From Bradyrhizobium jicamae (GTDB lineage Bacteria; Pseudomonadota; Alphaproteobacteria; Rhizobiales; Xanthobacteraceae), in contig NZ_JAFCJX010000039.1 in assembly GCF_018130695.1 (NCBI RefSeq), forward strand, positions 1 through 64,000: 64,000 nucleotides of DNA. Direction: 5' to 3'. The notes below the pieces were generated by a model. It worked only from the letters and a program-made list of their open reading frames with translations, had not been told where the DNA came from and did not search any database. Positions within the stretch are counted from its first letter, which is position 1. Each line of letters begins with the position of its first letter. Below, one piece after another: positions 9,242-17,372 of this stretch. The translations under genes were made by a program, and so were the position numbers.

Positions 9242-10447
9242 ATGTCGCCATCACATTTGCCGGCCGGGATGTCCCGGCGCAGCCTGGCGCATCTGATGAT
9301 CGGCGGCGTGGCTGCCGCTGCGGCGCCATCCCGATCACACGCACAGGCGCGTCAGGCGCCGGGAGAGCAGACCATGACGCAAGGATCGGCCTCGTATGTC
9401 TATGTCGGCGCGCGCACCACCAGGGAGCGCAACGCCCGCGGCGACGGCCTCAACGTCTACCGCATGGACAATGCGAGCGGAGGGTGGACCCATCTCCAGC
9501 TGCTCGGCGATCTCGTCAATCCCTCGTTCCTCGCCTTCGACCGCACCGGGTGCTTCCTCTACACCGTGCATGGCGACCTCAGCGACATCACGGCGATGGC
9601 GATCGATCCGGCCGACGGCAAGTTGCGGGTGATCAATCGGCAGAGCACCGAAGGCAAGAACCCCGTTCATCTCGCTGTTGATCCCGGCAACCCCTTCGTC
9701 GTGGTCGCCAACCACATCACCTCGACCCTGGCGCTGCTGCCGCGCCATGACGACGGCTCGCTCGGCGCGGTGATCGACCTCGTCAAGCTGGAAGGCAAGA
9801 TCGGCCCGCATCGGGTCGAGCAGCCCTTCGCAAAACCGCATCAGGTCGAGTTCGATCCGTCAGGCAAATTCATCGTCGTGCCGGACAAGGGGCTCGATCT
9901 CGTCTTCACCTATCGGATCGATGCGGAGAAGGGCAAGCTGGTGCAGGCCGCGCCGCCTGTGCAGGCCCGCGAGAGCGCGGGCCCGCGCCACGTCGCGTTC
10001 CATCCGGGCGGCAAGCTCGCCTATGTCGTCAACGAGCTGGATTCGACGGTGACGGCCTATCGCTTCGATCCGGCGAATGGTGCGCTGGCGCCGTTCCAGG
10101 TCGTCTCGGCCGTGCCCGATACCTTCACCGGCAACAGCCGCGCGGCGGAGATCACGGTGACGGCTGACGGTCGCTATGTCTATGCGTCCAACCGCGGCAA
10201 CGACAGCATCGCGATTTTCGCGATCGATCCGGCGAGCGGACGGCTGACGCCGGTGGGCTGGACGTTGAGCGGCGGCAAGACACCGCGCTTCTTTGCGCTG
10301 GGCGCGTCGGACAGATTGCTGTTCGCCGCCAATGAAGACAGCGACACCGTGACGATGTTCACGCGTGGAGGTGACGGACGTCTCGCGCCGACCGACAAAG
10401 TGGTCAAGGTCGGAAGTCCGGTCTGTATTCTGTTCAAGCCCGCATAG
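9242..10447 (+). CDS. Tat-exported lactonase (7-bladed propeller, Pgl-like)
   Basis: A 401-residue protein of the 6-phosphogluconolactonase/carboxymuconate-cyclase-like propeller family. Repeated blade motifs are visible: YVYVGARTT, FDRTGCFLYTVH, FDPSGKFIVVPD, FHPGGKLAYVVNE and TADGRYVYASNRGNDSI. The N terminus carries SRRSLAHLMIGG, a twin-arginine signal, and an AQA cleavage region at about 35, so it should act in the periplasm. The strong site GGGAGGG supports the ATG at 9242. The shared operator ties it to the importer and aconitase-like enzyme; the substrate may be a lactone of a hydroxy-polycarboxylate. That last point is inference. Confidence 0.85.
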   Translation: MSPSHLPAGMSRRSLAHLMIGGVAAAAAPSRSHAQARQAPGEQTMTQGSASYVYVGARTTRERNARGDGLNVYRMDNASGGWTHLQLLGDLVNPSFLAFDRTGCFLYTVHGDLSDITAMAIDPADGKLRVINRQSTEGKNPVHLAVDPGNPFVVVANHITSTLALLPRHDDGSLGAVIDLVKLEGKIGPHRVEQPFAKPHQVEFDPSGKFIVVPDKGLDLVFTYRIDAEKGKLVQAAPPVQARESAGPRHVAFHPGGKLAYVVNELDSTVTAYRFDPANGALAPFQVVSAVPDTFTGNSRAAEITVTADGRYVYASNRGNDSIAIFAIDPASGRLTPVGWTLSGGKTPRFFALGASDRLLFAANEDSDTVTMFTRGGDGRLAPTDKVVKVGSPVCILFKPA

Positions 10448-10482
10448 GGGCAGGGATCGACGACAATCTTCGCCGCGTCGGC

Positions 10483-10593
10483 TTACTCGTAGCGCACGCG
10501 CTTCGACGGCCGGCGTGCCGCGGGCATTGCCAGCACGATCAGGCAAAGCCCGATCATCACCATTCCCATAAATTCAAAAGCAAAGGCGTCCAC
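10483..10593 (-). CDS. Small single-span membrane protein, 36 residues
   Basis: A short frame starting with GTG eight bases after a strong GGGGAG ribosome site. It encodes an acidic N terminus (DAFAFEF), one hydrophobic helix (MGMVMIGLCLIVLAM) and a basic tail (ARRPSKRVRYE). The pattern fits a small inner-membrane protein with its basic end in the cytoplasm. It sits alone between the lactonase and the second GntR gene. No function is known to me. The ribosome site and helix/tail architecture make it more than chance, but it is short. Confidence 0.6.
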   Translation of the reverse strand: MDAFAFEFMGMVMIGLCLIVLAMPAARRPSKRVRYE

Positions 10594-10723
10594 GGGTCAT
10601 TCTCCCCAGCAATTCGCTAGATTTGTCGGGAGCGAATTGACGCCTTGTTAAAGGTCTTGGTTACCGGCGAGTGCGTGGAGAGATGGTGGAGAGTGAGTTA
10701 ACGCTCACTGCGAGCGTAGTGTC

Positions 10724-10810
10724 GTAGGATGGGCAAAGCGAAGCGTGCCCACCATCACGAGTACGCCGTAATTGGTGGGCACGGCGCAAGCGCACCTTTG
10801 CCCACCCTAC
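10724..10810. repeat. 87-bp palindromic intergenic repeat, copy 1
   Basis: The outer arms GTAGGATGGGCAAAG and CTTTGCCCACCCTAC pair, with inner arms around GTGCCCACC/GGTGGGCAC. A copy of exactly 87 bp lies at 35,567-35,653. The shape is that of a REP/BIME-like element able to form a long hairpin. It sits at the 3' end of the second GntR gene and may also act as an mRNA end structure. Confidence 0.8.
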
Positions 10811-10813
10811 GGA

Positions 10814-11557
10814 TCATGCCAGCGTCCCCAAAATCGACTCCGAGGTCTCGCGAATGTGCCGCTCCAGCAGCGTCGCGGCCTTCTGCGGATCGCGGGCGAG
10901 CGTCGCATCCATGATGGCGCGGTGCTCGGTGCCCTTGCGGGTCTGGCTCTTCTCGCGGTTCATCTTGGACAGGAAGCGGTAGCGTTCCAGCTGATAGAAC
11001 ATCAGTGAGCGCAGCCGCAGCAGCCAGCGATCGCTGCAGGCCGCGACCAGCGCCTCGTGAAACTGGCGGTGGCGCTCGACCCAGTCGCCATGACGGCGCA
11101 TCCGCTCCTGCCACGACAGATCCTCGATGATGCCTAAGCGATGGAAGGAGGCGACGACATTGGTCTCCCATTCGTCGTCACCGCGGCCGATTGACGAGCT
11201 CAGCGCACGTGTCTCGAAGCCGACATAGTGGTCGGTGACCTCGATGAGATCGCTGCGCGACACCGGCGCGACGCGAAAGCCCTTGCCGGCTTCGAGCGTG
11301 ACAAAGCCTTCCGACACCAGCTGCGACAGCGCCTCGCGCAGCGTGCCGATGCCGAGACCGTAGCGCTCGGTCAGGTCGGCGAATTTCAGCTTGGTCTCCG
11401 GCGCAAAAGTATGCCGGACGATGTCGTCGCGCAGCCGCGCCAGCAGATCCTGGCCGCCCGATGATGCGGGTGCCTCGTCGCCCGGCTCGGCTTTTCGCGG
11501 CTTTTTCAGATGGATGTTCAGGATGCGCTCCCAAAGGTGGCACGCGAGGCGCGGCAC
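10814..11557 (-). CDS. GntR-family regulator, FCD subfamily
   Basis: A 247-residue FadR-like regulator. The winged helix is at about 35-105 (FADLTERYGLGIGTLREALSQLVSEGFVTLEAGKGFRV), followed by an all-helical FCD ligand domain with RHRQFHEALVAAC and GTEHRAIMDATL carrying metal-site His residues. It is divergent from the VOC-hydrolase-Ldh-Bug operon, and a perfect 16-bp palindrome lies between them. I infer that it represses that operon and responds to an acid intermediate. The first residues (before about 20) may not be translated. Confidence 0.88.
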   Translation of the reverse strand: MPRLACHLWERILNIHLKKPRKAEPGDEAPASSGGQDLLARLRDDIVRHTFAPETKLKFADLTERYGLGIGTLREALSQLVSEGFVTLEAGKGFRVAPVSRSDLIEVTDHYVGFETRALSSSIGRGDDEWETNVVASFHRLGIIEDLSWQERMRRHGDWVERHRQFHEALVAACSDRWLLRLRSLMFYQLERYRFLSKMNREKSQTRKGTEHRAIMDATLARDPQKAATLLERHIRETSESILGTLA

Positions 11558-11629
11558 GCCGCCGCGCTCGCCTGTGTCTATCTGCTTCGTCCTGGATATT
11601 CAATCTGAGACGGTATATCGAATATTATA

Positions 11630-11645
11630 AAAGTTTCGAAACTTT
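11630..11645. promoter_or_regulatory. Perfect palindrome, likely GntR operator
   Basis: AAAGTTTCGAAACTTT is a perfect 16-bp palindrome in the AT-rich gap between the divergent GntR gene and the VOC operon, 64 bases before the operon start codon. It is the only such symmetric site in the gap and is the best operator candidate. Confidence 0.6.
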
Positions 11646-11709
11646 CTTGCCGAGCCGGGAAATTGGTGTTAGCAATTCCGGCAACGACGAAAGAACAGGG
11701 GAGGCTGGC

Positions 11710-12612
11710 GTGACCTATCTCGTCAATGCGCTCGGGCACGTGCAGATCAACGTGACCGACATGGCGCCTGTGGTACGGGAGGCGACCGAACTGCTCGGCC
11801 TGCACGTCACCCGTAGTGATACGCAGCAGACCTGGTTGGCCTGCAGCGGACGTACGGCGGAGCTGGTGTTTCACCGCGCCGAGGCCAACGCCGTGCGCAG
11901 CGTCGGCTTCGAGGCGCTGACGGTCCGTGCGGTGGAGGAGGCGGCGCGGCGCGTGCCGGAGGCCGGCTGCCGGGTGCTGTCGGAAAAGCCATCGCTGGAT
12001 TGCTGCGCGGCCGGCGTGGTGTTCGCCACGCCCCAGGGCCACACCTTCGAGATCCACACGCCGATCCCCGACCGGATCTATGACCGCCGCCATTTCGGCG
12101 CGGGCGTCGACGCGATCAGGATGGATCACGTCAACATCACCTCGCCGGAGCCGGCGGAGACCCAGCGCCAGGTCGAGCGGATCATGGGCCTCAAACTGTC
12201 GGAGAAGATGGTCGACGACGGCCTGATCTGGATGCGCGGCGGCAACCGGCAGCATCACATCATGGGCATCGTGCGCGGCCAGACCGGGCTGCATCATTAT
12301 TCCTTCGAGCTGGAAAACTTTGGCCAATATTGCCGGCTCGGCGATCTTCTCGATCGTTTCGAGAAACAGCTCGCCTGGGGCCCCGGGCGGCATCGGCCCG
12401 GCGACAACATCTACGCCTATTATGTCGATGCCGCCGGCGCGATGGTCGAATGCTCGAGCGGTATGGCGCTGGTCGCCGACGACGAGAATTACCAGCCCAA
12501 CATCATCACGACGCTGAAGCGGCCGGAGAACGTTCGTGTTCTGAACGTTTGGGGCACGCCGGCGCCGCAGCCCTGGCTGGCGCATCATTTTCCCTACGCG
12601 CCGGTGGCCTGA
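11710..12612 (+). CDS. VOC-family extradiol-dioxygenase-like protein
   Basis: A 300-residue protein built of two vicinal-oxygen-chelate modules, like class I extradiol ring-cleaving dioxygenases. The second module holds a likely 2-His-1-Glu iron site: MDHVNITS, GLHHYSFEL and AMVECSSGM. GTG at 11,710 is chosen because AGGGGAGG lies just upstream; frames further upstream cross the operator. It is the first gene of a four-gene operon. Cleavage of a catechol-type ring, with the next gene hydrolysing a product, would fit, but the substrate is unknown. Confidence 0.82.
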   Translation: MTYLVNALGHVQINVTDMAPVVREATELLGLHVTRSDTQQTWLACSGRTAELVFHRAEANAVRSVGFEALTVRAVEEAARRVPEAGCRVLSEKPSLDCCAAGVVFATPQGHTFEIHTPIPDRIYDRRHFGAGVDAIRMDHVNITSPEPAETQRQVERIMGLKLSEKMVDDGLIWMRGGNRQHHIMGIVRGQTGLHHYSFELENFGQYCRLGDLLDRFEKQLAWGPGRHRPGDNIYAYYVDAAGAMVECSSGMALVADDENYQPNIITTLKRPENVRVLNVWGTPAPQPWLAHHFPYAPVA

Positions 12613-12648
12613 GCCGCGTCGCACGATATCGCAATCACGGAGCTGACC

Positions 12649-13536
12649 ATGCAGCACAAACTGTCGTTCATGTCCGACGGCCTCAAACTATCGGGCGTGC
12701 TGCACGTGCCTGAGCAGCGGAAGCAAAGCGAGAAGCTGCCGACCTTCATCGTGCTGCACGGCTTCGTCGGCACCAAGGATGAATCGCATGCCGAGCTGCA
12801 GGCGCGCATGCTGGAGGAGTTCGGCTACTGCGCGTTCCGGATCGATCTGCGCGGCTGCGGTGAGAGCGAAGGCGAGCGCGGCCAGGTGCGCTGCTTCGAC
12901 CAGGTCGCCGACACCAAGAATGCGTTCAGCTTCATCGCCGGACGTGAGGAGGTCGATCCTGCGCGGATCGGCGTGATCGGCCACAGCTTTGGCGCGGCGG
13001 TCGCGCTCTATACCGCCGGGATCGACGAGCGCTTTGCCTGCGTGATCTCGTCCTGCGGCTGGGGCGACGGCGAGCGCAAATTCCGCGGCCAGCATCCGAC
13101 GCCGGAAGCCTGGGCGAAATTCACCGGCATCCTGGAGCAGGGGCGGAAGCACAAGGCCGAAACCGGCAAAAGCATGTGGGTGTCGCGCTTCGACGTGGTA
13201 CCGATTCCGGAAGCGCTACGGAAGAACCTGTCGCCGAAGGCGCTGATGGAGGTGCCGGTTGAGACCGCGATCAGCATGTACCAATTCCGTGCCGAGGACG
13301 TCGTCGCCAACATTGCGCCGCGCCCTCTGCTGCTGTTCCATACCGCCAACGACAGCATCACGCCGACCGAGCAGTCGGTGCGGCTGTTCGAGAAGGCCGG
13401 TCAGCCCGCCGAACTGATGCTCGTCAACGGCACCTCGCATTTCCCGTTGTCGGAGAAGGACGCGCCGCGCACGCGTGTTCTGATCCGCTCCTGGCTCGAT
13501 CAGTTCTTCCCGACGCCGTTGAGGTCGCGCGGATGA
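12649..13536 (+). CDS. Alpha/beta hydrolase
   Basis: A 295-residue serine hydrolase. LHGFVGTKDE forms the oxyanion region, GHSFG gives nucleophile Ser113, HTANDSITP the Asp and NGTSHFPLS the His of the triad. There is no signal peptide, so it is cytoplasmic. CGGAGC lies upstream of the ATG, and the stop overlaps the next start by 4 bp (ATGA), so it is translationally coupled to the Ldh gene. In this operon it could cleave an ester or a ring-fission product. Confidence 0.88.
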   Translation: MQHKLSFMSDGLKLSGVLHVPEQRKQSEKLPTFIVLHGFVGTKDESHAELQARMLEEFGYCAFRIDLRGCGESEGERGQVRCFDQVADTKNAFSFIAGREEVDPARIGVIGHSFGAAVALYTAGIDERFACVISSCGWGDGERKFRGQHPTPEAWAKFTGILEQGRKHKAETGKSMWVSRFDVVPIPEALRKNLSPKALMEVPVETAISMYQFRAEDVVANIAPRPLLLFHTANDSITPTEQSVRLFEKAGQPAELMLVNGTSHFPLSEKDAPRTRVLIRSWLDQFFPTPLRSRG

Positions 13537-14579
13537 CCGGCGAGATCCGGTTCGATGTCGACGAACTGCGCCGTTATGCAGCGGCGCTGCTGACGGCCGG
13601 CGGCTTCCGGCCGGCCGAGGCGGAGCAAACCGCCGACGTGTTGGTCTGGGCCAATGCGCGCGGCGTCGACTCGCACGGCGTGCTGCGGATTCCCCGCTAT
13701 GTCGAGATGGTCGAGCTTGGCCTGATCAATCCGGCATCCGACATCGTGGTCGAGGAGCGCAAGGGCGCGATCACGCGGCTGGAGGCCTCGCGCGCGCCTG
13801 GTGCTGCGGCGATGATCGCGGCGATGCGCGAGGCGGTAGGCCAGGCGAGGGACGCCGGCGTCAGCTGGTGCGCGGTGCGCAACATCACCCATGCCGGCGC
13901 AGTCGGCTATTACGCGCTGCAGGCCGCGCGCGAGGGCTTTGTTGGCATCGTGATGACGGCATCGGGTCCATTGATGGCCTATCACGGCTCGCGGTCGTCG
14001 GCGGTGTCGACCAATCCGATCGCGATCGCCGTGCCGTCCGAGCATGATCCGATCGTGCTCGACATGTCGACCGCCAACGTTGCGCTCGGCAAGGTGATGG
14101 CGGCGCGCGATGCCGGCCAGACAATTCCACCGGATTGGGGCGTGGATGCCGAGGGGAATCCGACCACCGATCCGAAGAAGGTTGAGACGCTGACGCCGCT
14201 GGGCGGACCGAAAGGCTCCGGTCTCTCGCTGATGATCGAGATCCTGACCAGCGTGCTCGTCGCCAATCCCGTGATCGCGCCGGCGCTCGAAAAGAGCGGG
14301 GGCGGGACAATGAATGGCCTCGCGGTCGCCGTGCAGGTCGGTGCGTTCGGTGCACTCGATCATTTCCGCGCGGAGGTGGAGCGGCTCGCGACAGCTTTGA
14401 GGGGCGTGCCGCGTGCCGCGGACACGGCCAAAATCCTGATGCCCGGTGAGCGCGGCTTTGCGACCGCGGCAGCGCGCGAGACGAGTGGGATTCCTTTGCC
14501 CGCGGGCACGGTGACGCGGCTCGCCAAGCTCGCCGAAAAACTTGGCGTCAGTCCGCCACAGACAAGGGCGGGACCATAA
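13533..14579 (+). CDS. Ldh-family (malate/L-sulfolactate-type) oxidoreductase
   Basis: A 348-residue NAD(P)-dependent 2-hydroxyacid dehydrogenase of the Ldh_2 family (relatives are ureidoglycolate, malate, sulfolactate and pyrroline-carboxylate enzymes). Signatures are ANARGVDSHGVLRIPRY near 50, NITHAGAVGYYA with the catalytic-type His near 119, and STNPIAIAVPS in the nucleotide region. It starts inside the stop of the hydrolase gene. The substrate cannot be read from sequence, but its operon place suggests a hydroxy acid released by the hydrolase. Confidence 0.88.
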   Translation: MTGEIRFDVDELRRYAAALLTAGGFRPAEAEQTADVLVWANARGVDSHGVLRIPRYVEMVELGLINPASDIVVEERKGAITRLEASRAPGAAAMIAAMREAVGQARDAGVSWCAVRNITHAGAVGYYALQAAREGFVGIVMTASGPLMAYHGSRSSAVSTNPIAIAVPSEHDPIVLDMSTANVALGKVMAARDAGQTIPPDWGVDAEGNPTTDPKKVETLTPLGGPKGSGLSLMIEILTSVLVANPVIAPALEKSGGGTMNGLAVAVQVGAFGALDHFRAEVERLATALRGVPRAADTAKILMPGERGFATAAARETSGIPLPAGTVTRLAKLAEKLGVSPPQTRAGP

Positions 14580-14630
14580 CGCGCCGAAGAGCGCAGCAGA
14601 CAAATACAAAAACATCAGGGGAGGAACGAG

Positions 14631-15596
14631 ATGCGATTGGCGACGGGATTGTTGTGTCTTGCCGTGCTCGTGCAAACGACTTGCATGGCCAGCGCTGAGG
14701 AAGCCTATCCATCGCGGCCGATCACGCTGATGCACGGCTTTGCCCCGGGCGGCAACGCCGACTCCATGTCCCGGATCATGGCCGACCAGATGTCGCGCGA
14801 TCTCGGCCAGCCCGTCGTGGTCGAGGCCAAGCCCGGCGCCGGCGGCAACATCGCCTCCGCCGTCGTCGCCAAGGCGCGTCCGGATGGCTACACGCTGCAG
14901 CTCCTCGTCGGCGGCCACGCGGTGTCGCCCGCGCTGTACAAGACGCTGCGCTACGATCCCGTGAAGGATTACGCCTTCGTCTCGACGGTGGCGAAATTCC
15001 CGTTCTTCATCGCCGCGCGCGCCGGCAAATTCGCTTCGCTGCAGGACTTGATTGCGAAGGCCAAGGAGAAGCCGGGCAGCCTCAGCTTCGCCACCGCCGG
15101 CGTCGGTACCACGCAGCACCTGACCGGCGAGTTGCTGGCGCAACAGACCGGCGTGCGCTTCATCCACATCCCGTATCAGGGTGGTCCCGCGACGGTCACC
15201 GCGGTGCTGCGCGGCGACGTCGATTTCCTGGTCGACACCGGCACGGTGATCCGCGGTCAGGCTGAGGCGGGCGCGCTCGACATCCTCGGCGTGAGCTCCC
15301 GCGAGCGCTGGCCGGAATCGCCAAAGGTCCCGACGGTCGCGGAGACCGTGGCGCCCGATTTCGACGTGATCTCATGGACCGGCATCGGCGCGCCCGCCGG
15401 CACGCCGGATGCGGTGGTCGCTGCGCTGAATGCCGAAGTCAAACGCGCGCTTGCGGACGTGACGGTGCAGGAACGGCTCCGCGCGCTCGACGCTCAGCCC
15501 GCGCCATCGAGCAGCGAGGAATTGCGCGCGCTGCTCACAAAGCAGATCGCGACCTGGACGCGCGTGGTTGATGAAGCCGGGATCGAGAAGCGGTGA
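14631..15596 (+). CDS. TctC/Bug-family periplasmic solute receptor
   Basis: A 321-residue exported binding protein with a signal peptide (about 1-23) and the Bug hallmarks YPSRPITLMHGFAPGGNADSM and AKPGAGGNIASAVVAKARPDGYTL. Such receptors normally feed TctAB permeases, but no tctA or tctB gene is present here, as is common for the many orphan Bug proteins of this group. GGGGAGGAACGAG precedes the ATG. It ends the VOC operon, so it probably captures that pathway's carboxylate substrate. Confidence 0.9.
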   Translation: MRLATGLLCLAVLVQTTCMASAEEAYPSRPITLMHGFAPGGNADSMSRIMADQMSRDLGQPVVVEAKPGAGGNIASAVVAKARPDGYTLQLLVGGHAVSPALYKTLRYDPVKDYAFVSTVAKFPFFIAARAGKFASLQDLIAKAKEKPGSLSFATAGVGTTQHLTGELLAQQTGVRFIHIPYQGGPATVTAVLRGDVDFLVDTGTVIRGQAEAGALDILGVSSRERWPESPKVPTVAETVAPDFDVISWTGIGAPAGTPDAVVAALNAEVKRALADVTVQERLRALDAQPAPSSSEELRALLTKQIATWTRVVDEAGIEKR

Positions 15597-15615
15597 GGCA
15601 ACTCGCGTTGTGATC

Positions 15616-15694
15616 GTAGGGCGGATTAGCCGAAGGCGTAATCCGCCGCCGCGGCACGCAAACGGCGGATTACGCTGACGCTAATCCGCCCTAC
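15616..15694. repeat. 79-bp palindromic intergenic repeat (GTAGGGCGGATTAG type)
   Basis: The outer arms GTAGGGCGGATTAG and CTAATCCGCCCTAC are exact inverted copies, with further inner pairing (GGCGTAATCCGCC against GGCGGATTACGC). It lies between the convergent Bug and selO genes. The layout parallels the 87-bp repeats at 10,724 and 35,567 with a different core, so it is a second family of REP-like elements. Confidence 0.8.
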
Positions 15695-15703
15695 AAATCA
15701 TAG

Positions 15704-17179
15704 CTACGTCCCGCAGAACGTGCGCAGCACGCGTTGATCGGGCAACGGCGGATCGGCGTAGGCCGCGAACGGCGGCTGATCCTCGAACGGCTTGGCCAGC
15801 ACGGTGATCAACTCCTCGAACAGCGCATAGTCGTCGTTCATGGTCGCGGCCTGGATCACGGCTTCGATGCGGTGGTTGCGCGGGATGAAGGCCGGGTTGA
15901 CGGCGTGCATCGCGGCCTTGCGCTCGGCTGGCGTCTGCGGCTCCAGCGCGAGGCGAGCGTGCCAGCGGGTGGCCCATTCGTCGAACGCTGACGGCTCCAT
16001 GAATTGGGCGCGGACGTCGGCGGCGCCGTCGTCGCCCGCGGCGTTGCCGAGGTGGCGGAAGGTGTTGGTGAAGTCGGCCTCGTTCTTGGCCATGGCGTCG
16101 AGCAGGTCCTGGATCAGCGCCTCGTCGCCGTCTTGCGCGGTGAAGAAGCCGACCTTGGCGCGCAGGCCGGCCTGATAGGCGGCGGTGAATTTGTCCGGGA
16201 ATTCGCTGAGGATGAACTGCGCTTCCTCGATCGCCTTGTCATTGTCGTCGTTGAACAGCGGCAACAGGCACTCGGCGAGCCGGGTCAGATTCCATAAGCC
16301 GATGCGCGGCTGGTTGGCATAGGCGTAGCGGCCCATCTCGTCGATTGAGGAAAACACCTGGCCCGGATTGTAGGCGTCCATGAAGGCGCACGGGCCATAG
16401 TCGATGGTCTCGCCCGAGATCGAGCAATTGTCGGTGTTCATCACGCCATGGATGAAGCCGACCAGGAGCCAGCGCGCGATGAGGTCGGCCTGACGGCCGA
16501 TCACCGCCGAGAGCAGCGCGTGGTAGGGGCGCTCGGCGCTTCTGATGTCGGGATAGTGCCTGGCGATCACGTGGTCGGCGAGCGCGCGGATTCCGTTGGT
16601 GTCGCCGCGGGCGGCGAAGAACTGGAAGGTGCCGACGCGGATGTGGCTGGCGGCGACGCGGGTCAGCACGGCACCGGGCAGCACCGTTTCGCGCATCACC
16701 GGCTCGCCTGAGGTGACCGCGGCGAGCGAGCGGGTGGTGGGGATGCCGAGCGCGAACATCGCCTCGCTGACGATGTATTCGCGCAAGACCGGACCGAGCG
16801 CGGCGCGGCCGTCGCCGCGGCGGGAGAACGGGGTTGGGCCACTGCCCTTGAGCTGGATGTCGCGACGGACGCCGTCCTTGCCGACGACCTCGCCGAGCAG
16901 GATGGCGCGGCCATCGCCCAACTGAGGAACAAAATGTCCGAACTGGTGGCCGGCATAGGCCATGGCGATCGGGTCGGCTCCATCGGGCACGCGTTTCCCG
17001 GCCAGGATCTCGGCCCCCTCGGGGGTCGACAGCAGGTCCGGATCGAGGCCGAGCTGGACGGCGAGGGACCGGTTCAGCTTGATCAGCCGGGGGGCGGCCA
17101 CCGGGGTCGGCGCCACCCGGGCAAAGAAGTTGGCCGGAAGCGCCGAATAGGTGTTCTGGAACGGGAAATGGACGGTCAT
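15704..17179 (-). CDS. selO: Protein adenylyltransferase SelO (YdiU family)
   Basis: A 491-residue SelO pseudokinase-fold enzyme that transfers AMP to Ser/Thr/Tyr of target proteins. Family marks include AYAGHQFGHFVPQLGDGRA, QLKGSGPTPFSRRGDGRA, and the active-site stretch HGVMNTDNCSISGETIDYGP. It ends TFCGT, a Cys near the C terminus where redox Cys or Sec sits in relatives. The start at 17,179 is chosen because homology begins with MTVHFPFQNTY; the 59 extra upstream codons look noncoding. It is divergent from aspS across a 193-bp gap. Confidence 0.92.
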   Translation of the reverse strand: MTVHFPFQNTYSALPANFFARVAPTPVAAPRLIKLNRSLAVQLGLDPDLLSTPEGAEILAGKRVPDGADPIAMAYAGHQFGHFVPQLGDGRAILLGEVVGKDGVRRDIQLKGSGPTPFSRRGDGRAALGPVLREYIVSEAMFALGIPTTRSLAAVTSGEPVMRETVLPGAVLTRVAASHIRVGTFQFFAARGDTNGIRALADHVIARHYPDIRSAERPYHALLSAVIGRQADLIARWLLVGFIHGVMNTDNCSISGETIDYGPCAFMDAYNPGQVFSSIDEMGRYAYANQPRIGLWNLTRLAECLLPLFNDDNDKAIEEAQFILSEFPDKFTAAYQAGLRAKVGFFTAQDGDEALIQDLLDAMAKNEADFTNTFRHLGNAAGDDGAADVRAQFMEPSAFDEWATRWHARLALEPQTPAERKAAMHAVNPAFIPRNHRIEAVIQAATMNDDYALFEELITVLAKPFEDQPPFAAYADPPLPDQRVLRTFCGT

Positions 17180-17372
17180 GTCAGAAAGATAGGCCGATGG
17201 GGCGAATAGGCAAACGCTTCGCGCCAAAACGGCCGAAAATCTGCGGTTTCGGGGTGAAACCCGTCGTTCCCTTGGTTGCCGCCTCCGGTCTCGTCGGGTA
17301 AACCCTCGGCAACTTCGGATAGGCCACTTTGGCCTGGTCTGATTCCCCACCGACATCAGTTTTGGAACGACT

